In this document: positions 49,657 through 58,773 of the stretch, one piece after another
How the letters are laid out: every line of letters starts with the position of its first letter
How positions within the stretch are numbered: the stretch's first letter is position 1
Origin: Paracoccus sp. IB05
Lineage (GTDB): Bacteria > Pseudomonadota > Alphaproteobacteria > Rhodobacterales > Rhodobacteraceae
Direction of reading: 5' to 3'
DNA length: 60,209 nt
NCBI RefSeq assembly: GCF_016405985.1
Contig: NZ_JAEFCF010000033.1
Coordinates: 1-60,209, forward strand
The notes under the pieces: model-generated
Database searches by the model: none
Seen by the model: only the letters and a program-made list of their open reading frames with translations
What the model was told of the DNA's origin: nothing
Program-made: the position numbers and the translations under genes

Positions 49657-50679
49657 TCAGCCCTTTTTCAGAACCCGGTTGCCCAGGGTCTCTGCGATCT
49701 GAACCGCGTTGAGGGCCGCGCCCTTGCGCAGGTTGTCCGAGACGCACCACAGCGTGATGCCGTTATCAACGGTCGGGTCCTGACGCACACGGCTGATATA
49801 GGTCGCATACTCGCCGACCGCCTCGATGGGCGTGATATAGCCGCCCGGTTCGCGCTTATCGATCAGCATGATGCCGGGTGCCTCGCGCAGGATATCCTGG
49901 GCCTCCTGCCAGTCGAGCGGCTCTTCAAACTCGATATTGATTGCTTCCGAATGGCCGACAAACACCGGCACCCGCACGCAGGTCGCGTTCAGTTTGATCT
50001 TCGGATCGAGGATCTTCTTGGTCTCGGCGACCATCTTCCACTCTTCTTTGGTGGAGCCGTCGTCGAGGAAGACGTCGATATGCGGGATCACGTTGAAGGC
50101 GATCTGCTTGGTGAATTTCTTCGGAGGCACTTCATGGACCGGGTTATAGACCGCTTTGGTCTGCTCCCAGAGCTCGTCCATGCCTTCTTTGCCGGCGCCC
50201 GACACAGACTGATAGGTCGAGACGATCACACGTTTGATCTTTGCGCGGTCATGCAGCGGCTTCAGCGCCACAACCATCTGCGCGGTCGAGCAGTTCGGGT
50301 TCGCGATGATGTTCTTCTTCGCATAGCCCATGATCGCATCGGCATTCACTTCCGGCACGATCAGCGGCACGTCCGGATCATAGCGATAGAGCGATGAGTT
50401 ATCGATCACCACGCAGCCGGCGGCGGCGGCTTTCGGTGCGTAGAGTTTCGTCGCATCCGAGCCCACGGCAAACAGCGCCATATCCCAGCCGGTGAAATCG
50501 AAAGTGTCGAGATCCTTGGTCTTCAGGGTCTTGTCGCCAAAGCTGACCTCAGTGCCCAGCGATTTTCTGGATGCCAGAACGGCAATCTCGTCCACCGGGA
50601 ACTCGCGTTCAGCGAGGATGTTCAGCATTTCGCGGCCCACGTTGCCCGTGGCTCCCACGACGACGACCTTATAGCCCAT
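49657..50679 (-). CDS. asd: aspartate-semialdehyde dehydrogenase
   Basis: 340 residues. NADP motif VVVVGATGNVGREMLNILAER, phosphate site ASRKSLGTEVSF, nucleophile cysteine in NIIANPNCSTAQMVVALKPLHD, VSTYQSVSGAGKEGMDEL and CVRVPVFVGHSEAINIEFEEPL. It makes aspartate semialdehyde for lysine, threonine, methionine and diaminopimelate. ATG 50679 has AGGAG ahead; the upstream extension in the open frame is not family-like. Essential metabolic gene, monocistronic. Confidence 0.95.
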   Translation of the reverse strand: MGYKVVVVGATGNVGREMLNILAEREFPVDEIAVLASRKSLGTEVSFGDKTLKTKDLDTFDFTGWDMALFAVGSDATKLYAPKAAAAGCVVIDNSSLYRYDPDVPLIVPEVNADAIMGYAKKNIIANPNCSTAQMVVALKPLHDRAKIKRVIVSTYQSVSGAGKEGMDELWEQTKAVYNPVHEVPPKKFTKQIAFNVIPHIDVFLDDGSTKEEWKMVAETKKILDPKIKLNATCVRVPVFVGHSEAINIEFEEPLDWQEAQDILREAPGIMLIDKREPGGYITPIEAVGEYATYISRVRQDPTVDNGITLWCVSDNLRKGAALNAVQIAETLGNRVLKKG

Positions 50680-50850
50680 CGGGGTTCTCCTGTTACCCTG
50701 ACCCTGCAAGTCGCGCAGGGTAAGCCCGTCCCGGATCATCCGGGAACGAGGCCCCTTATCTGATCGCGGCAAGGTGGTAAAGCGCGTTTGGTACATCGGG
50801 CTTTGCCCGCGTCACCGCTGGTGCAGGTGTTCATGCCGAAGAAGCCTCCG

Positions 50851-50955
50851 GCGGGGATATTTAGAGACAGAAAATGAAAAGAAGAGATGTCATTTTCTGT
50901 CCTTAAATATCCCGGGGGAGGGCGGCGCAGCCGCGAGGGGGCTGGCCCCCTCTGC
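50851..50955. repeat. composite palindromic repeat, copy 3
   Basis: Arms near 50851-50877 and 50890-50914 (GGGATATTTA-like and GACAGAAAATGA) are inverted copies with a few mismatches, followed by GCGGC/GCCGC and GGGGGC/GCCCCC hairpins to about 50953. It lies behind the MFS gene at 50976-52229 (minus strand) and 170 bases ahead of asd. Confidence 0.8.
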
Positions 50956-50975
50956 CCGGTGGCCGCAGGCGCCGC

Positions 50976-52229
50976 TCAGGCCGGTTGTGCCAGCGGCTGC
51001 CGCTCGCGGATGGGCAGATGCACCAGCGCCGAAAAGGCGCCAACGCCGACGCCGATCCACCAGACGAGGGTGTAATTCCCATGCAGGTCATACATCTTGC
51101 CCCCGAGCCAGACGCCGAGGAAGCCGCCGATCTGATGCGAGAGGAACACAAATCCATAGAGCGTTCCCATGTAGCGCAGGCCCCACAGATGCGCGACCAG
51201 CCCTGAGGTCAGCGGCACCGTGGCCAGCCACAGGGATCCCATCACCGCCGAGAAGATCAGGACTGAGGCCGGGGTGATCGGCAAGAGGAAGAACACCGCC
51301 GCAGCTATGGTGCGCAGCACATAGATGCCGCAAAGGAGATATTTCTTTGTATAGCGCTTGCCCAGCCAGCCGGCGAAAATCGTGCCCGCGATATTGAAGA
51401 ACCCGATCACCGCAATCGACACCGCTCCGAGCGCAGAGGTTGTCGTGATCCCGATCATCGCGAGGAAGCCGCCCGGATCAATCGCGCCGCAGAAATCGGT
51501 GACAAAGGCCGGAAAATGCGCGGTGATAAAGGCCAGCTGATAGCCGCAGGAAAAGAAGCCAAGGAAAATCAGCGTGTAGGATGGGTCTTTGAAGGCGCGG
51601 CGAAGGACCTCGCCGAGGCTCTCTTCCAGCTCGGCCTTTGAGGCGACATGTTCAGAGCGGATGAAGGGCAGCGCGAAAAGGGTCAGGAGCACCACGCCGG
51701 CAAAGATCACGAAGACCCATTGCCAGGAATAATATTGCATGAGGAATTCGGCCGCAGGTGCGCCGAAGACCTGGCCCGCCGACCCCGCCGCCGTGCCGAT
51801 CCCGAGCGCCATCGAGCGGTTCTCGGGCGCCGCCGCGCGGCCGACGATTGCGAGGATCACGCCAAAGCCGGTGCCTGCGATCCCGAAGCCAATGATCACC
51901 GCCAGCATCTGATGTTGCCAGGGCTGGGTGGCCATCGCCGTCAGCACAAGGCCGAGCGCATAGAGTATGGCACCGCCGATGATCGCCCTGCGGTCGCCGA
52001 ATTTCTCGGCCAGCGCGCCGAAGATCGGCTGGCCGATCCCCCAGGCGAGGTTCTGGATCGCGATGGCCAGGCTGAATTCGCTGCGCGCCCAGTGGAACTC
52101 TGTCGCCACCGGGATCTGGAAGACGCCAAACGAGGCGCGGATCGCGAAGCCGATCATCAGGATGACCGAGCCCGCGATCAGAACGGGGGTCATCAGCGGG
52201 GCTTTGGTGGCGGCGGTCATCTGGGACAT
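50976..52229 (-). CDS. MFS transporter, monocarboxylate-porter-like
   Basis: The 417-residue carrier has 12 predicted helices. Near the N-terminus it reads LIAGSVILMIGFAIRASFGVFQIPVATEFHWARSEFSLAIAIQNLAWGIGQPIFGALAEKFGDRRAIIGGAILYALGLVL, with the MFS motif A (GALAEKFGDRRAI). The pattern is that of the MCT/oxalate-formate group; substrate probably a small carboxylate, unproven. Start ATG 52229 (MSQMTAATK) has AGGAA ahead; the open frame upstream is not membrane-like. Confidence 0.8.
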   Translation of the reverse strand: MSQMTAATKAPLMTPVLIAGSVILMIGFAIRASFGVFQIPVATEFHWARSEFSLAIAIQNLAWGIGQPIFGALAEKFGDRRAIIGGAILYALGLVLTAMATQPWQHQMLAVIIGFGIAGTGFGVILAIVGRAAAPENRSMALGIGTAAGSAGQVFGAPAAEFLMQYYSWQWVFVIFAGVVLLTLFALPFIRSEHVASKAELEESLGEVLRRAFKDPSYTLIFLGFFSCGYQLAFITAHFPAFVTDFCGAIDPGGFLAMIGITTTSALGAVSIAVIGFFNIAGTIFAGWLGKRYTKKYLLCGIYVLRTIAAAVFFLLPITPASVLIFSAVMGSLWLATVPLTSGLVAHLWGLRYMGTLYGFVFLSHQIGGFLGVWLGGKMYDLHGNYTLVWWIGVGVGAFSALVHLPIRERQPLAQPA

Positions 52230-52607
52230 CGGGCATTCCTTTTGGCGTGGCGGCACCCTGCGCCGGGTCCCGGATGGCGTCAAATGCTGAATTGTGATGC
52301 ATACAAGCGCTCCCACCCGGGCACGCGTCATCCCAACCAGACCTGGCCTCTTGCCCCCGCGACCGGGCGGCGCGAATGTGAGCGCAAACGGAAGGCTGCG
52401 ATGGAGGCGCGGGAATGCCGGAATGCGCGCAGATGCTGGCTGTTCCTGTCGCAAAGCGGGCGAAGGCTCGCTTGCGGACCAGTAGCGCCGCGAACGGCTG
52501 CTCTAGCGACCGGCTTGCCCGCGCGGTGACCCAGGCTATGGCGGCGGTCTTCATCGCGCGGGGTTGAAAACGTTACAGGATACAGTGAGTTCAGTAAGGG
52601 GGCGGGT
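52230..52607. promoter_or_regulatory. intergenic region between divergent MFS and alpha-glucosidase genes
   Basis: 378 bases without a gene. Nothing clear in most of it. Near the right end, TTGAAAACGTTACAGG (52563-52578) contains a half of the AACGTT centre often recognised by LacI-family repressors, but it is not a full palindrome. Divergent promoters are expected here. Confidence 0.3.
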
Positions 52608-54218
52608 GTGAGCAAAGCGGTGGGTGACTGGTGGAAGGGCGCGGTGACCTATCAGGTCTATCCGCGCAGTTTTCAGGATTCGAATGGCGACGGGGTCGGA
52701 GACCTGCCCGGTATCACCGCGCGTCTGCCATATCTGGCGGGGCTCGGGGTGGATGTGGTCTGGCTCTCGCCGGTGTTTCGAAGCCCGATGAAGGATATGG
52801 GCTATGACGTGTCAGACTATATCGATATCGACCCGGTTTTTGGGACGCTCGCCGATTTCGACAGGCTGATCGCCACGGCGCATGACCTCGGGCTGAAGGT
52901 CATCATCGACCAGGTGATCAGCCATTCGTCAGATCAGCACCCGTTTTTCACGGAAAGCCGCGCCTCGCGCGATAATCCGCGCGCCGACTGGTATGTCTGG
53001 GTGGACCCGGACCATGACGGCACGCCGCCGACGAACTGGCTTTCGGTCTTTGGCGGGCCGGGCTGGACCTGGGATGGCCGCCGCCGCCAGTTCTATATGC
53101 ATAACTTTCTGACATCGCAGCCCGATTTCAACTACCATAATCCGGAGGTGCAGGACTGGGCGCTCTCGGTCCTGCGCTTCTGGCTGGAGCGCGGCGTGGA
53201 CGGTTTCCGCTTTGATACGGTGAATTACTATTTCCACGACCGGAAGCTGCGCGACAATCCGGCTGACTGGCGCGATCTCGCCGATCCGCCCGACAATCCC
53301 TATGACATGCAGGATCACCTGTTCGACAAGAACCGGCCCGAGAACCTGGCCTGGCTGAGCCGGATCCGGGCGCTGCTGGATGACTATGGCGCGGCGAGCG
53401 TGGGCGAGGTCGGCGACACCCATCGCGCGATCCAGATGATGGGCGACTATACCGCGCCGGGGCGTCTGCATCAGTGCTATAGTTTCGAGATGTTCGGGCG
53501 GAGTTTCACCCCTGGCTATTTCCGCGACCGGATCGAGGCGTTCTTCAGCGGCGCGCCCCAGGGCTGGCCGATGTGGGCCTTTGCCAATCATGACGTGCCG
53601 CGCCAGGTGACGCGCTGGCTGCCTTATGCGGTCGACCAGGGCAGCCTTGCGAAACTGGCGGGCGCGCTGTTGCTGTCATTCGAGGGCTCGATCTGCCTGT
53701 GGGAGGGCGAGGAGCTCGGCCAGACCGATACCGAACTCAGCTTTGAGGAGCTGACCGATCCGCAGGGCATTGCCTTCTGGCCGGCGCCGGTCGGGCGCGA
53801 CAATACCCGCACGCCGATGGTCTGGGATGCGAGCGCCAATGGCGGCTTTACCACCGGCACGCCATGGCTGCCGGTAAAGGCGCCGCAGCTGGCGAGGAAT
53901 GTCGCCGCGCAGGAGGGTGCCCAGGGCTCGGTTTTGGAAAGCTACCGCGCGATGCTGGCCTTCCGCCGCGCCGAAGCCGGGCTGCGTGCGGGCAAGACCA
54001 CTTTCCTGACCGCGCCCGATCCGGTGCTGGCCTTCCTGCGCGGCGATCTTCTGTGCCTCTTCAATCTTGGCAAGGAGGCAGTCAGCCTGCGCCTTGACGG
54101 TGAGGGGAGCCAGGCTGGCCCGTCCCAGGGCCTTGGCCTGACACCCGGCGCTGTGCGGCTGGACGGGAATGGCTTTGGCTTTCTGCGGATCACCGGCGGG
54201 ATCCCGGGGCTGAGCTGA
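52608..54218 (+). CDS. alpha-glucosidase, GH13 family
   Basis: 536 residues. GH13 blocks: WWKGAVTYQVYPRSFQDSNGDGVGDLPGITARLPYLAGLGVDVVWLSP, KVIIDQVISHSSDQHPFF, catalytic Asp in GVDGFRFDTVNYYF, acid/base Glu in AASVGEVGD and FANHDVPRQVTRW. Hydrolyses alpha-1,4 or alpha-1,6 glucosides such as maltose or isomaltose in the cytoplasm (no signal peptide). Starts at GTG 52608. Expected partners (AglEFGK importer) are not in the window. Confidence 0.9.
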   Translation: MSKAVGDWWKGAVTYQVYPRSFQDSNGDGVGDLPGITARLPYLAGLGVDVVWLSPVFRSPMKDMGYDVSDYIDIDPVFGTLADFDRLIATAHDLGLKVIIDQVISHSSDQHPFFTESRASRDNPRADWYVWVDPDHDGTPPTNWLSVFGGPGWTWDGRRRQFYMHNFLTSQPDFNYHNPEVQDWALSVLRFWLERGVDGFRFDTVNYYFHDRKLRDNPADWRDLADPPDNPYDMQDHLFDKNRPENLAWLSRIRALLDDYGAASVGEVGDTHRAIQMMGDYTAPGRLHQCYSFEMFGRSFTPGYFRDRIEAFFSGAPQGWPMWAFANHDVPRQVTRWLPYAVDQGSLAKLAGALLLSFEGSICLWEGEELGQTDTELSFEELTDPQGIAFWPAPVGRDNTRTPMVWDASANGGFTTGTPWLPVKAPQLARNVAAQEGAQGSVLESYRAMLAFRRAEAGLRAGKTTFLTAPDPVLAFLRGDLLCLFNLGKEAVSLRLDGEGSQAGPSQGLGLTPGAVRLDGNGFGFLRITGGIPGLS

Positions 54219-54419
54219 GGCGCGGGCTGTCCTCTGGGGGGCGGCTGAGCGGCACAATCCCGCCTGATCGACGGGCGTTTTGCCCATGGTTGTGCCCTTT
54301 GCAAACCTGCCCTGCAGTCGTGCATAGACTGGACCATGGACAGCCGCCCGCCGTTATCGCAAACAACGCCAAAAGGCTGACCGGCAGATTCCGGTTTCTC
54401 ATTTCATATCAGGTGCCCC

Positions 54420-55625
54420 ATGTCCCCGCCGCTCAGTGGCTCTTCCGCGCCCGGCCGCTCTTCCGATTATCGCTGGGCGATCCTTGCGCTCGCGCTTGGC
54501 GCTTTTGCCATAGGCACGTCTGAATTCGCCTCGATGGGGCTCTTGCCCTGGTATGCGAAAGACCTTGGTGTCCCGGAGGCCGAGGCCAGTAAAGTCGTAG
54601 CGGCCTATGCGTTCGGCGTGGTCGTGGGCGCGCCGCTGACCTCGTTTCTGGGCGCAAGACTGCCCCGGCGGCGCTACCTGGCCGGGCTGATCGCAGCTTA
54701 CGGCGTCCTGAACCTGCTGGCGGCGGTGCTGCCGGGCTTTTCGACGCTGCTGGTGACGCGCTTCCTTGCCGGGCTGCCGCATGGTGGTTTCCTTGGGGTG
54801 GCGATGCTTTTTGCCGCCGATGCGCTGCCGCGCGAGCAGCGGGCAAAGGGCGTCACCCAGGTCATGCTGGGTCTGACGGTTGCGAATATCGTCGGCGTGC
54901 CTTTCGCGGCGCTTTTGGGCCAGGGCCTTGGCTGGCGGTTCGGCTTTGCGCTGCCAGGCGTGCTTGCGCTGATTTCAGCGGTGCTGATCCTGAAACTGGC
55001 GCCACGGGTCGGCGTTGACCCCAATGCGCGCCCGATGGATGAGCTGCGGGCTTTGTTCAACCCGTCGGTCCTGCTGACACTTGCGGTGGGGCTGATCGGC
55101 TGCGGCGGGCTTTTCGCGGTCTATTCCTTCCTCTCGGCGGCGATGCTTGCGACGGCTAACCCGCCGGGCTGGGGTGTTACGCTGATGTTGGCCACCTTCG
55201 GCGTGGGGATCACGCTGGGCTCGATCCTGGCAGCCCGGCTGACGATCCGGCTCGGAAATATGAAAGCGGCGCTGTCCCTGCTGATTTTCATGATCCTGGC
55301 GCAGGCCTATGCGTCTTACGCGGTGGGCGACTGGGTGCAGATGACGCTGTCCGCCTTCCTGATCGGGCTGAGCTCGGGCGTTTTTGTGCCGCTGCAGACC
55401 CGGCTGATGGATGTCGCGGGCAAGGCGCAAAGCATGGCGGCGGCAATGAACCACGCGGCCTTTAACGCGGCAAACGCGCTTGGGCCGCTGGCCGCCGGTT
55501 TCGCGCTGCATTGGGGCTATCGGTCCTCGGGGATCGTGGCGATCGGTTTTTCGGTGGCCGGGATCGCGATGCTGGGCATCCTTGCCCATTACGCGAAGAC
55601 CCATGAGGCGCCGCAGGCGAAATAA
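54420..55625 (+). CDS. MFS transporter of the DHA1 (AraJ/YdhP-like) group
   Basis: The 401-residue carrier has 12 helices. Motif GAFAIGTSEFASMGLLPWYAKDLGVPEAEASKVVAAYAFGVVVGAPLTSFLGARLPRRRYLAGL is typical of the AraJ/sugar-efflux group, in which the TSEF sequence is conserved. Possible substrates include sugars or drugs. It follows the alpha-glucosidase after 201 bases, a gap in which I see no clear signal. Strong terminator after it. Confidence 0.85.
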   Translation: MSPPLSGSSAPGRSSDYRWAILALALGAFAIGTSEFASMGLLPWYAKDLGVPEAEASKVVAAYAFGVVVGAPLTSFLGARLPRRRYLAGLIAAYGVLNLLAAVLPGFSTLLVTRFLAGLPHGGFLGVAMLFAADALPREQRAKGVTQVMLGLTVANIVGVPFAALLGQGLGWRFGFALPGVLALISAVLILKLAPRVGVDPNARPMDELRALFNPSVLLTLAVGLIGCGGLFAVYSFLSAAMLATANPPGWGVTLMLATFGVGITLGSILAARLTIRLGNMKAALSLLIFMILAQAYASYAVGDWVQMTLSAFLIGLSSGVFVPLQTRLMDVAGKAQSMAAAMNHAAFNAANALGPLAAGFALHWGYRSSGIVAIGFSVAGIAMLGILAHYAKTHEAPQAK

Positions 55626-55636
55626 GGCGAAAAAAG

Positions 55637-55669
55637 AAAAAGGCGGGTGAGAGGATCACCCGCCTTTTT
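55637..55669. terminator. bidirectional terminator between MFS gene and ilvD
   Basis: A 14-base stem AAAAAGGCGGGTGA/TCACCCGCCTTTTT with a 5-base loop serves the convergent genes. Confidence 0.9.
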
Positions 55670-55689
55670 TGTTCATGCCCGGTCGCAGA

Positions 55690-57528
55690 TTATTCCGGCA
55701 GGATCCGGACCGCGCCCTTATCGGCCGAAGACGCAAAGGCCGCATAGGCCTTGAGCGCGGTGGTCACATTGCGCTTTCTTGGCTGTGCCGGTTTCCAGCC
55801 CAGACGGTCCTGTTCGACGCGCCGCGCAGCCAGTTCCGCCTCGGGGACCGCGAGCGTGATCGTGCGGTTCGGGATGTCGATCTCGATCAGGTCGCCATCA
55901 CGGACCAGGCCGATGGTGCCGCCGGCTGCCGCTTCGGGGCTGGCATGGCCGATGGAAAGGCCCGAAGTGCCGCCCGAGAACCGCCCGTCGGTGATCAGCG
56001 CACAGACTTTGCCGAGGCCCCGCGATTTCAGGTAAGAGGTCGGATAGAGCATTTCCTGCATCCCCGGCCCGCCTTTCGGCCCCTCATAGCGGATCACCAC
56101 CACATCCCCGGCCTTGACGCCCTTGTTCAGAATGCCCTTGACCGCCGCGTCCTGGCTCTCGAACACCACAGCCGGGCCGGTGAATTTCAGGATCGACTCG
56201 TCCACGCCTGCGGTTTTCACGATACAGCCGTCCAGCGCGATATTGCCCTTCAGGACCGCAAGGCCGCCCTCTTTCGAAAACGCATGTTCGACCGAGCGGA
56301 TCACGCCCTTCTCGCGGTCGGTATCCAGGCTTGGCCAGAGCGAGCTCTGCGAGAACGCAACCTGCGTCGGCACACCACCGGGGGCGGCGAGATACAATTC
56401 CCGCGCCTCGGGGTTGTTCGTCACTGCGATGTCCCAGGCGGCAAGCGCCTCGCCCATGGTCTCGGAATGGACCGTCGGGCAGTCGCGATTGATCAGCCCG
56501 GCGCGGTCGAGTTCGCCCAGCAGCGACATGATGCCGCCGGCGCGGTGGACATCTTCCATATGCACGCCCGCCACATTCGGCGCGACCTTGCTCAGACAGG
56601 GGACCTTGCGCGACAGGGCGTCGATCTCATCCATGCCGAAGTCGACGCCGCCTTCCTGGGCAATGGCCAGAAGGTGCAACACGGTATTGGTCGAGCCGCC
56701 CATCGCGATATCAAGCGCCATCGCATTGTCAAAGGCCGCGCGGCTGGCGATGGTGCGCGGCAGCACATTCGCGTCATCCTGCTCGTACCACCGCTTTGCC
56801 AGCTCGACGATCATCCGCCCCGATTTCAGGAACAGCCCCTTGCGGAAGGCATGCGTCGCCAGCGTCGAGCCATTGCCCGGCAATGCGAGACCAAGCGCCT
56901 CTGCCAGGCAGTTCATCGAATTGGCGGTGAACATCCCCGAACACGACCCACAGGTCGGGCAGGCGGCCTTTTCAATGGCATCGACATCGGCGTCAGACAT
57001 CTTGTCATCAGCCGCCGCGACCATCGCGTCAACGAGGTCAAGCTTGACCTCGCGCCCGTCGCCGAGCGTCACCTTGCCGGCCTCCATCGGCCCGCCTGAG
57101 ACGAAGATCGCCGGGATGTTCAGCCGCATTGCCGCCATCAGCATGCCGGGGGTGATCTTGTCGCAGTTTGAGATGCAGACCATGGCATCTGCGCAATGCG
57201 CATTCACCATATATTCAACCGAATCCGCGATGATCTCGCGCGAGGGGAGCGAATACAGCATCCCGTCATGGCCCATCGCGATCCCGTCATCGACGGCGAT
57301 GGTGTTGAATTCTTTCGCGACACCGCCCGCCGCCTCGACCTCGCGCGCGACCATCTGGCCGAGGTCTTTCAGATGGACGTGCCCTGGCACGAATTGGGTA
57401 AAGGAATTCACGATCGCGATAATCGGCTTGCCGAAATCGCTGTCCTTCATCCCCGTGGCGCGCCAGAGCCCGCGGGCCCCGGCCATATTGCGGCCATGCG
57501 TGGTGGTTCTGGAACGATAGGCTGGCAT
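55690..57528 (-). CDS. ilvD: dihydroxy-acid dehydratase
   Basis: 612 residues, full length. [27 protein letters not shown] start, Fe-S cysteines in [15 protein letters not shown] and [20 protein letters not shown], plus GGPMEAGK and [29 protein letters not shown] near the C-terminus. It converts 2,3-dihydroxy-isovalerate and its methyl homologue to 2-keto acids in valine, isoleucine and leucine synthesis. ATG 57528 chosen to match known starts; no strong RBS. Confidence 0.95.
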   Translation of the reverse strand: MPAYRSRTTTHGRNMAGARGLWRATGMKDSDFGKPIIAIVNSFTQFVPGHVHLKDLGQMVAREVEAAGGVAKEFNTIAVDDGIAMGHDGMLYSLPSREIIADSVEYMVNAHCADAMVCISNCDKITPGMLMAAMRLNIPAIFVSGGPMEAGKVTLGDGREVKLDLVDAMVAAADDKMSDADVDAIEKAACPTCGSCSGMFTANSMNCLAEALGLALPGNGSTLATHAFRKGLFLKSGRMIVELAKRWYEQDDANVLPRTIASRAAFDNAMALDIAMGGSTNTVLHLLAIAQEGGVDFGMDEIDALSRKVPCLSKVAPNVAGVHMEDVHRAGGIMSLLGELDRAGLINRDCPTVHSETMGEALAAWDIAVTNNPEARELYLAAPGGVPTQVAFSQSSLWPSLDTDREKGVIRSVEHAFSKEGGLAVLKGNIALDGCIVKTAGVDESILKFTGPAVVFESQDAAVKGILNKGVKAGDVVVIRYEGPKGGPGMQEMLYPTSYLKSRGLGKVCALITDGRFSGGTSGLSIGHASPEAAAGGTIGLVRDGDLIEIDIPNRTITLAVPEAELAARRVEQDRLGWKPAQPRKRNVTTALKAYAAFASSADKGAVRILPE

Positions 57529-57747
57529 CTGGCTGTCGTCTTTCGCCTGAGAGCCTCCCGCCGCACCTCCTCCGGGTGACGGTCTGGCAGGAAGCCGGGT
57601 TTGGGGTTTCCACACTGAGTTAACGTAAGCGGGGCGCGGTTTAAAGGGCTGTTACAGCTTTGCGCCTTCCACAACCGGGGCAGCGGTTGGCCAGGCTGCG
57701 CCCGCGTGCTAGTCCGGGGTCAGGCAGAGGTCAAAGCGGAGGCAAGG

Positions 57748-58644
57748 GTGACCACGGGGCTGGCTCAGGCAGACCTGATTGCGGTGCTGGCCGCGGTGAC
57801 CGGGGACGCGCCCCGGGTGATGACGGTTGCCGCCGGCGAGGCGCTGCCCTCGGGCCCGTTCACCTCGTCACATCGCAGCCTGCAGGCGGGGCTCAGGGAC
57901 TGGATCGAAAGCCAGACGGGGCATCCTGTGGGGTTTCTGGAACAGCTTTACACCTTCGCTGACCGTGACCGGGGGGAAGACGCGGATCTGCGGCGGATCT
58001 CGATCTCCTATCTCGGTCTCGTGCGCGAACAGGCGGCGCCGGGGGCGGGGCGGCCAGAATGGCATGGCTGGTATGAATATCTCCCCTGGGAGGATCACCG
58101 CAGCGGCCTGCCCGAGGGCTGGCACAGGTTGATTGCCGCATTGAACCTCTGGGCGGCCAGCGATCCCGGGCGCGTGCAGCGCGTCGCCCATGCTTTCGGC
58201 CTTGAGGGTCAGGCCTGGAACGAGGATCTGGTTCTGTCACGCTATGAACTTCTCTATGAGGCCGGGCTGGTTGGCGAGGCCAGCGGTCTGATCGGGGCTG
58301 GGCTGGCAGGCGCAGGGCGGGCCATGCAGGGGGATCATCGCCGCATTCTGGCAACAGGGATCGCGCGGCTCAGGGCCAAGATCAAATACCGCCCCGTGGC
58401 CTTTGAACTTATGCCGGAGAGTTTCACGTTTCTGCAATTGCAGCGCCTGGTTGAGGCGCTGATCGGCCTCAGGCTGCATAAATCGAATTTTCGCCGGCAG
58501 ATCGACCAGCAGGACCTGATCGAGGAAACCGGCGAGACCACGGCCGAATCCCGTGGCCGGCCCGCCATGCTGTTCCGCTATCGCCCGGCGGTGCTTGAGG
58601 CACGCGCGCTCGCCGGCACCAGGCTGCCGGTCAGCCGGGGCTGA
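57748..58644 (+). CDS. nadQ: NUDIX-like NAD-responsive regulator (NadQ type)
   Basis: 298 residues. The N-terminal two thirds resemble a NUDIX domain (GPFTSSHRSLQAGLRDWIESQTGHPVGFLEQLYTFADRDR...ISISYLGLVRE) without a complete Nudix box, and the C-terminal part is a winged helix (MPESFTFLQLQRLVEALIGLRLHKSNFRRQIDQQDLIEETGETTAESRGRPAMLFRY). This is the alphaproteobacterial NAD regulator family (COG4111, NadQ), related to NrtR. Start at GTG 57748 with GGAGG at 57738-57742, rather than the open GTG at 57706. It precedes an MFS gene with palindromic sites and probably represses it when NAD is plentiful. Confidence 0.75.
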   Translation: MTTGLAQADLIAVLAAVTGDAPRVMTVAAGEALPSGPFTSSHRSLQAGLRDWIESQTGHPVGFLEQLYTFADRDRGEDADLRRISISYLGLVREQAAPGAGRPEWHGWYEYLPWEDHRSGLPEGWHRLIAALNLWAASDPGRVQRVAHAFGLEGQAWNEDLVLSRYELLYEAGLVGEASGLIGAGLAGAGRAMQGDHRRILATGIARLRAKIKYRPVAFELMPESFTFLQLQRLVEALIGLRLHKSNFRRQIDQQDLIEETGETTAESRGRPAMLFRYRPAVLEARALAGTRLPVSRG

Positions 58645-58673
58645 GCCTTACGCGAAATCAGTCAAAGTTGGAA

Positions 58674-58700
58674 TTGACATAAACTCACATCGAGTATATT
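58674..58700 (+). promoter_or_regulatory. promoter of the niaP-like gene
   Basis: TTGACA at 58674-58679 and TATATT at 58695-58700 with a 15-base spacer. Operator 1 overlaps the -10 box. Confidence 0.55.
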
Positions 58701-58735
58701 TCGCCTTCACCTATATATGCTCATTTTGAGTATAT
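58679..58735. promoter_or_regulatory. twin palindromic operators, probable NadQ sites
   Basis: Site 1, 58679-58699, reads ATAAACTCA-CAT-CGAGTATAT; site 2, 58715-58735, reads ATATGCTCA-TTT-TGAGTATAT. Site 2 is self-complementary at 8 of 9 positions, site 1 at 7 of 9. Centres are 36 bases apart. They sit between the regulator gene and the transporter gene. Confidence 0.7.
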
Positions 58736-58773
58736 TTTATCAGACACCCCGGAAAATGGGGGACAGGGAAGGG

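Noticed and set aside
52563-52578. LacI-type operator upstream of the alpha-glucosidase
   Set aside because: Only a half-site-like AACGTT centre is visible and no regulator gene is near; reported only as a remark in the intergenic entry.
55669-57099. 476-codon plus-strand frame over ilvD
   Set aside because: Shadow of ilvD, which shows all Fe-S cysteines and family blocks.
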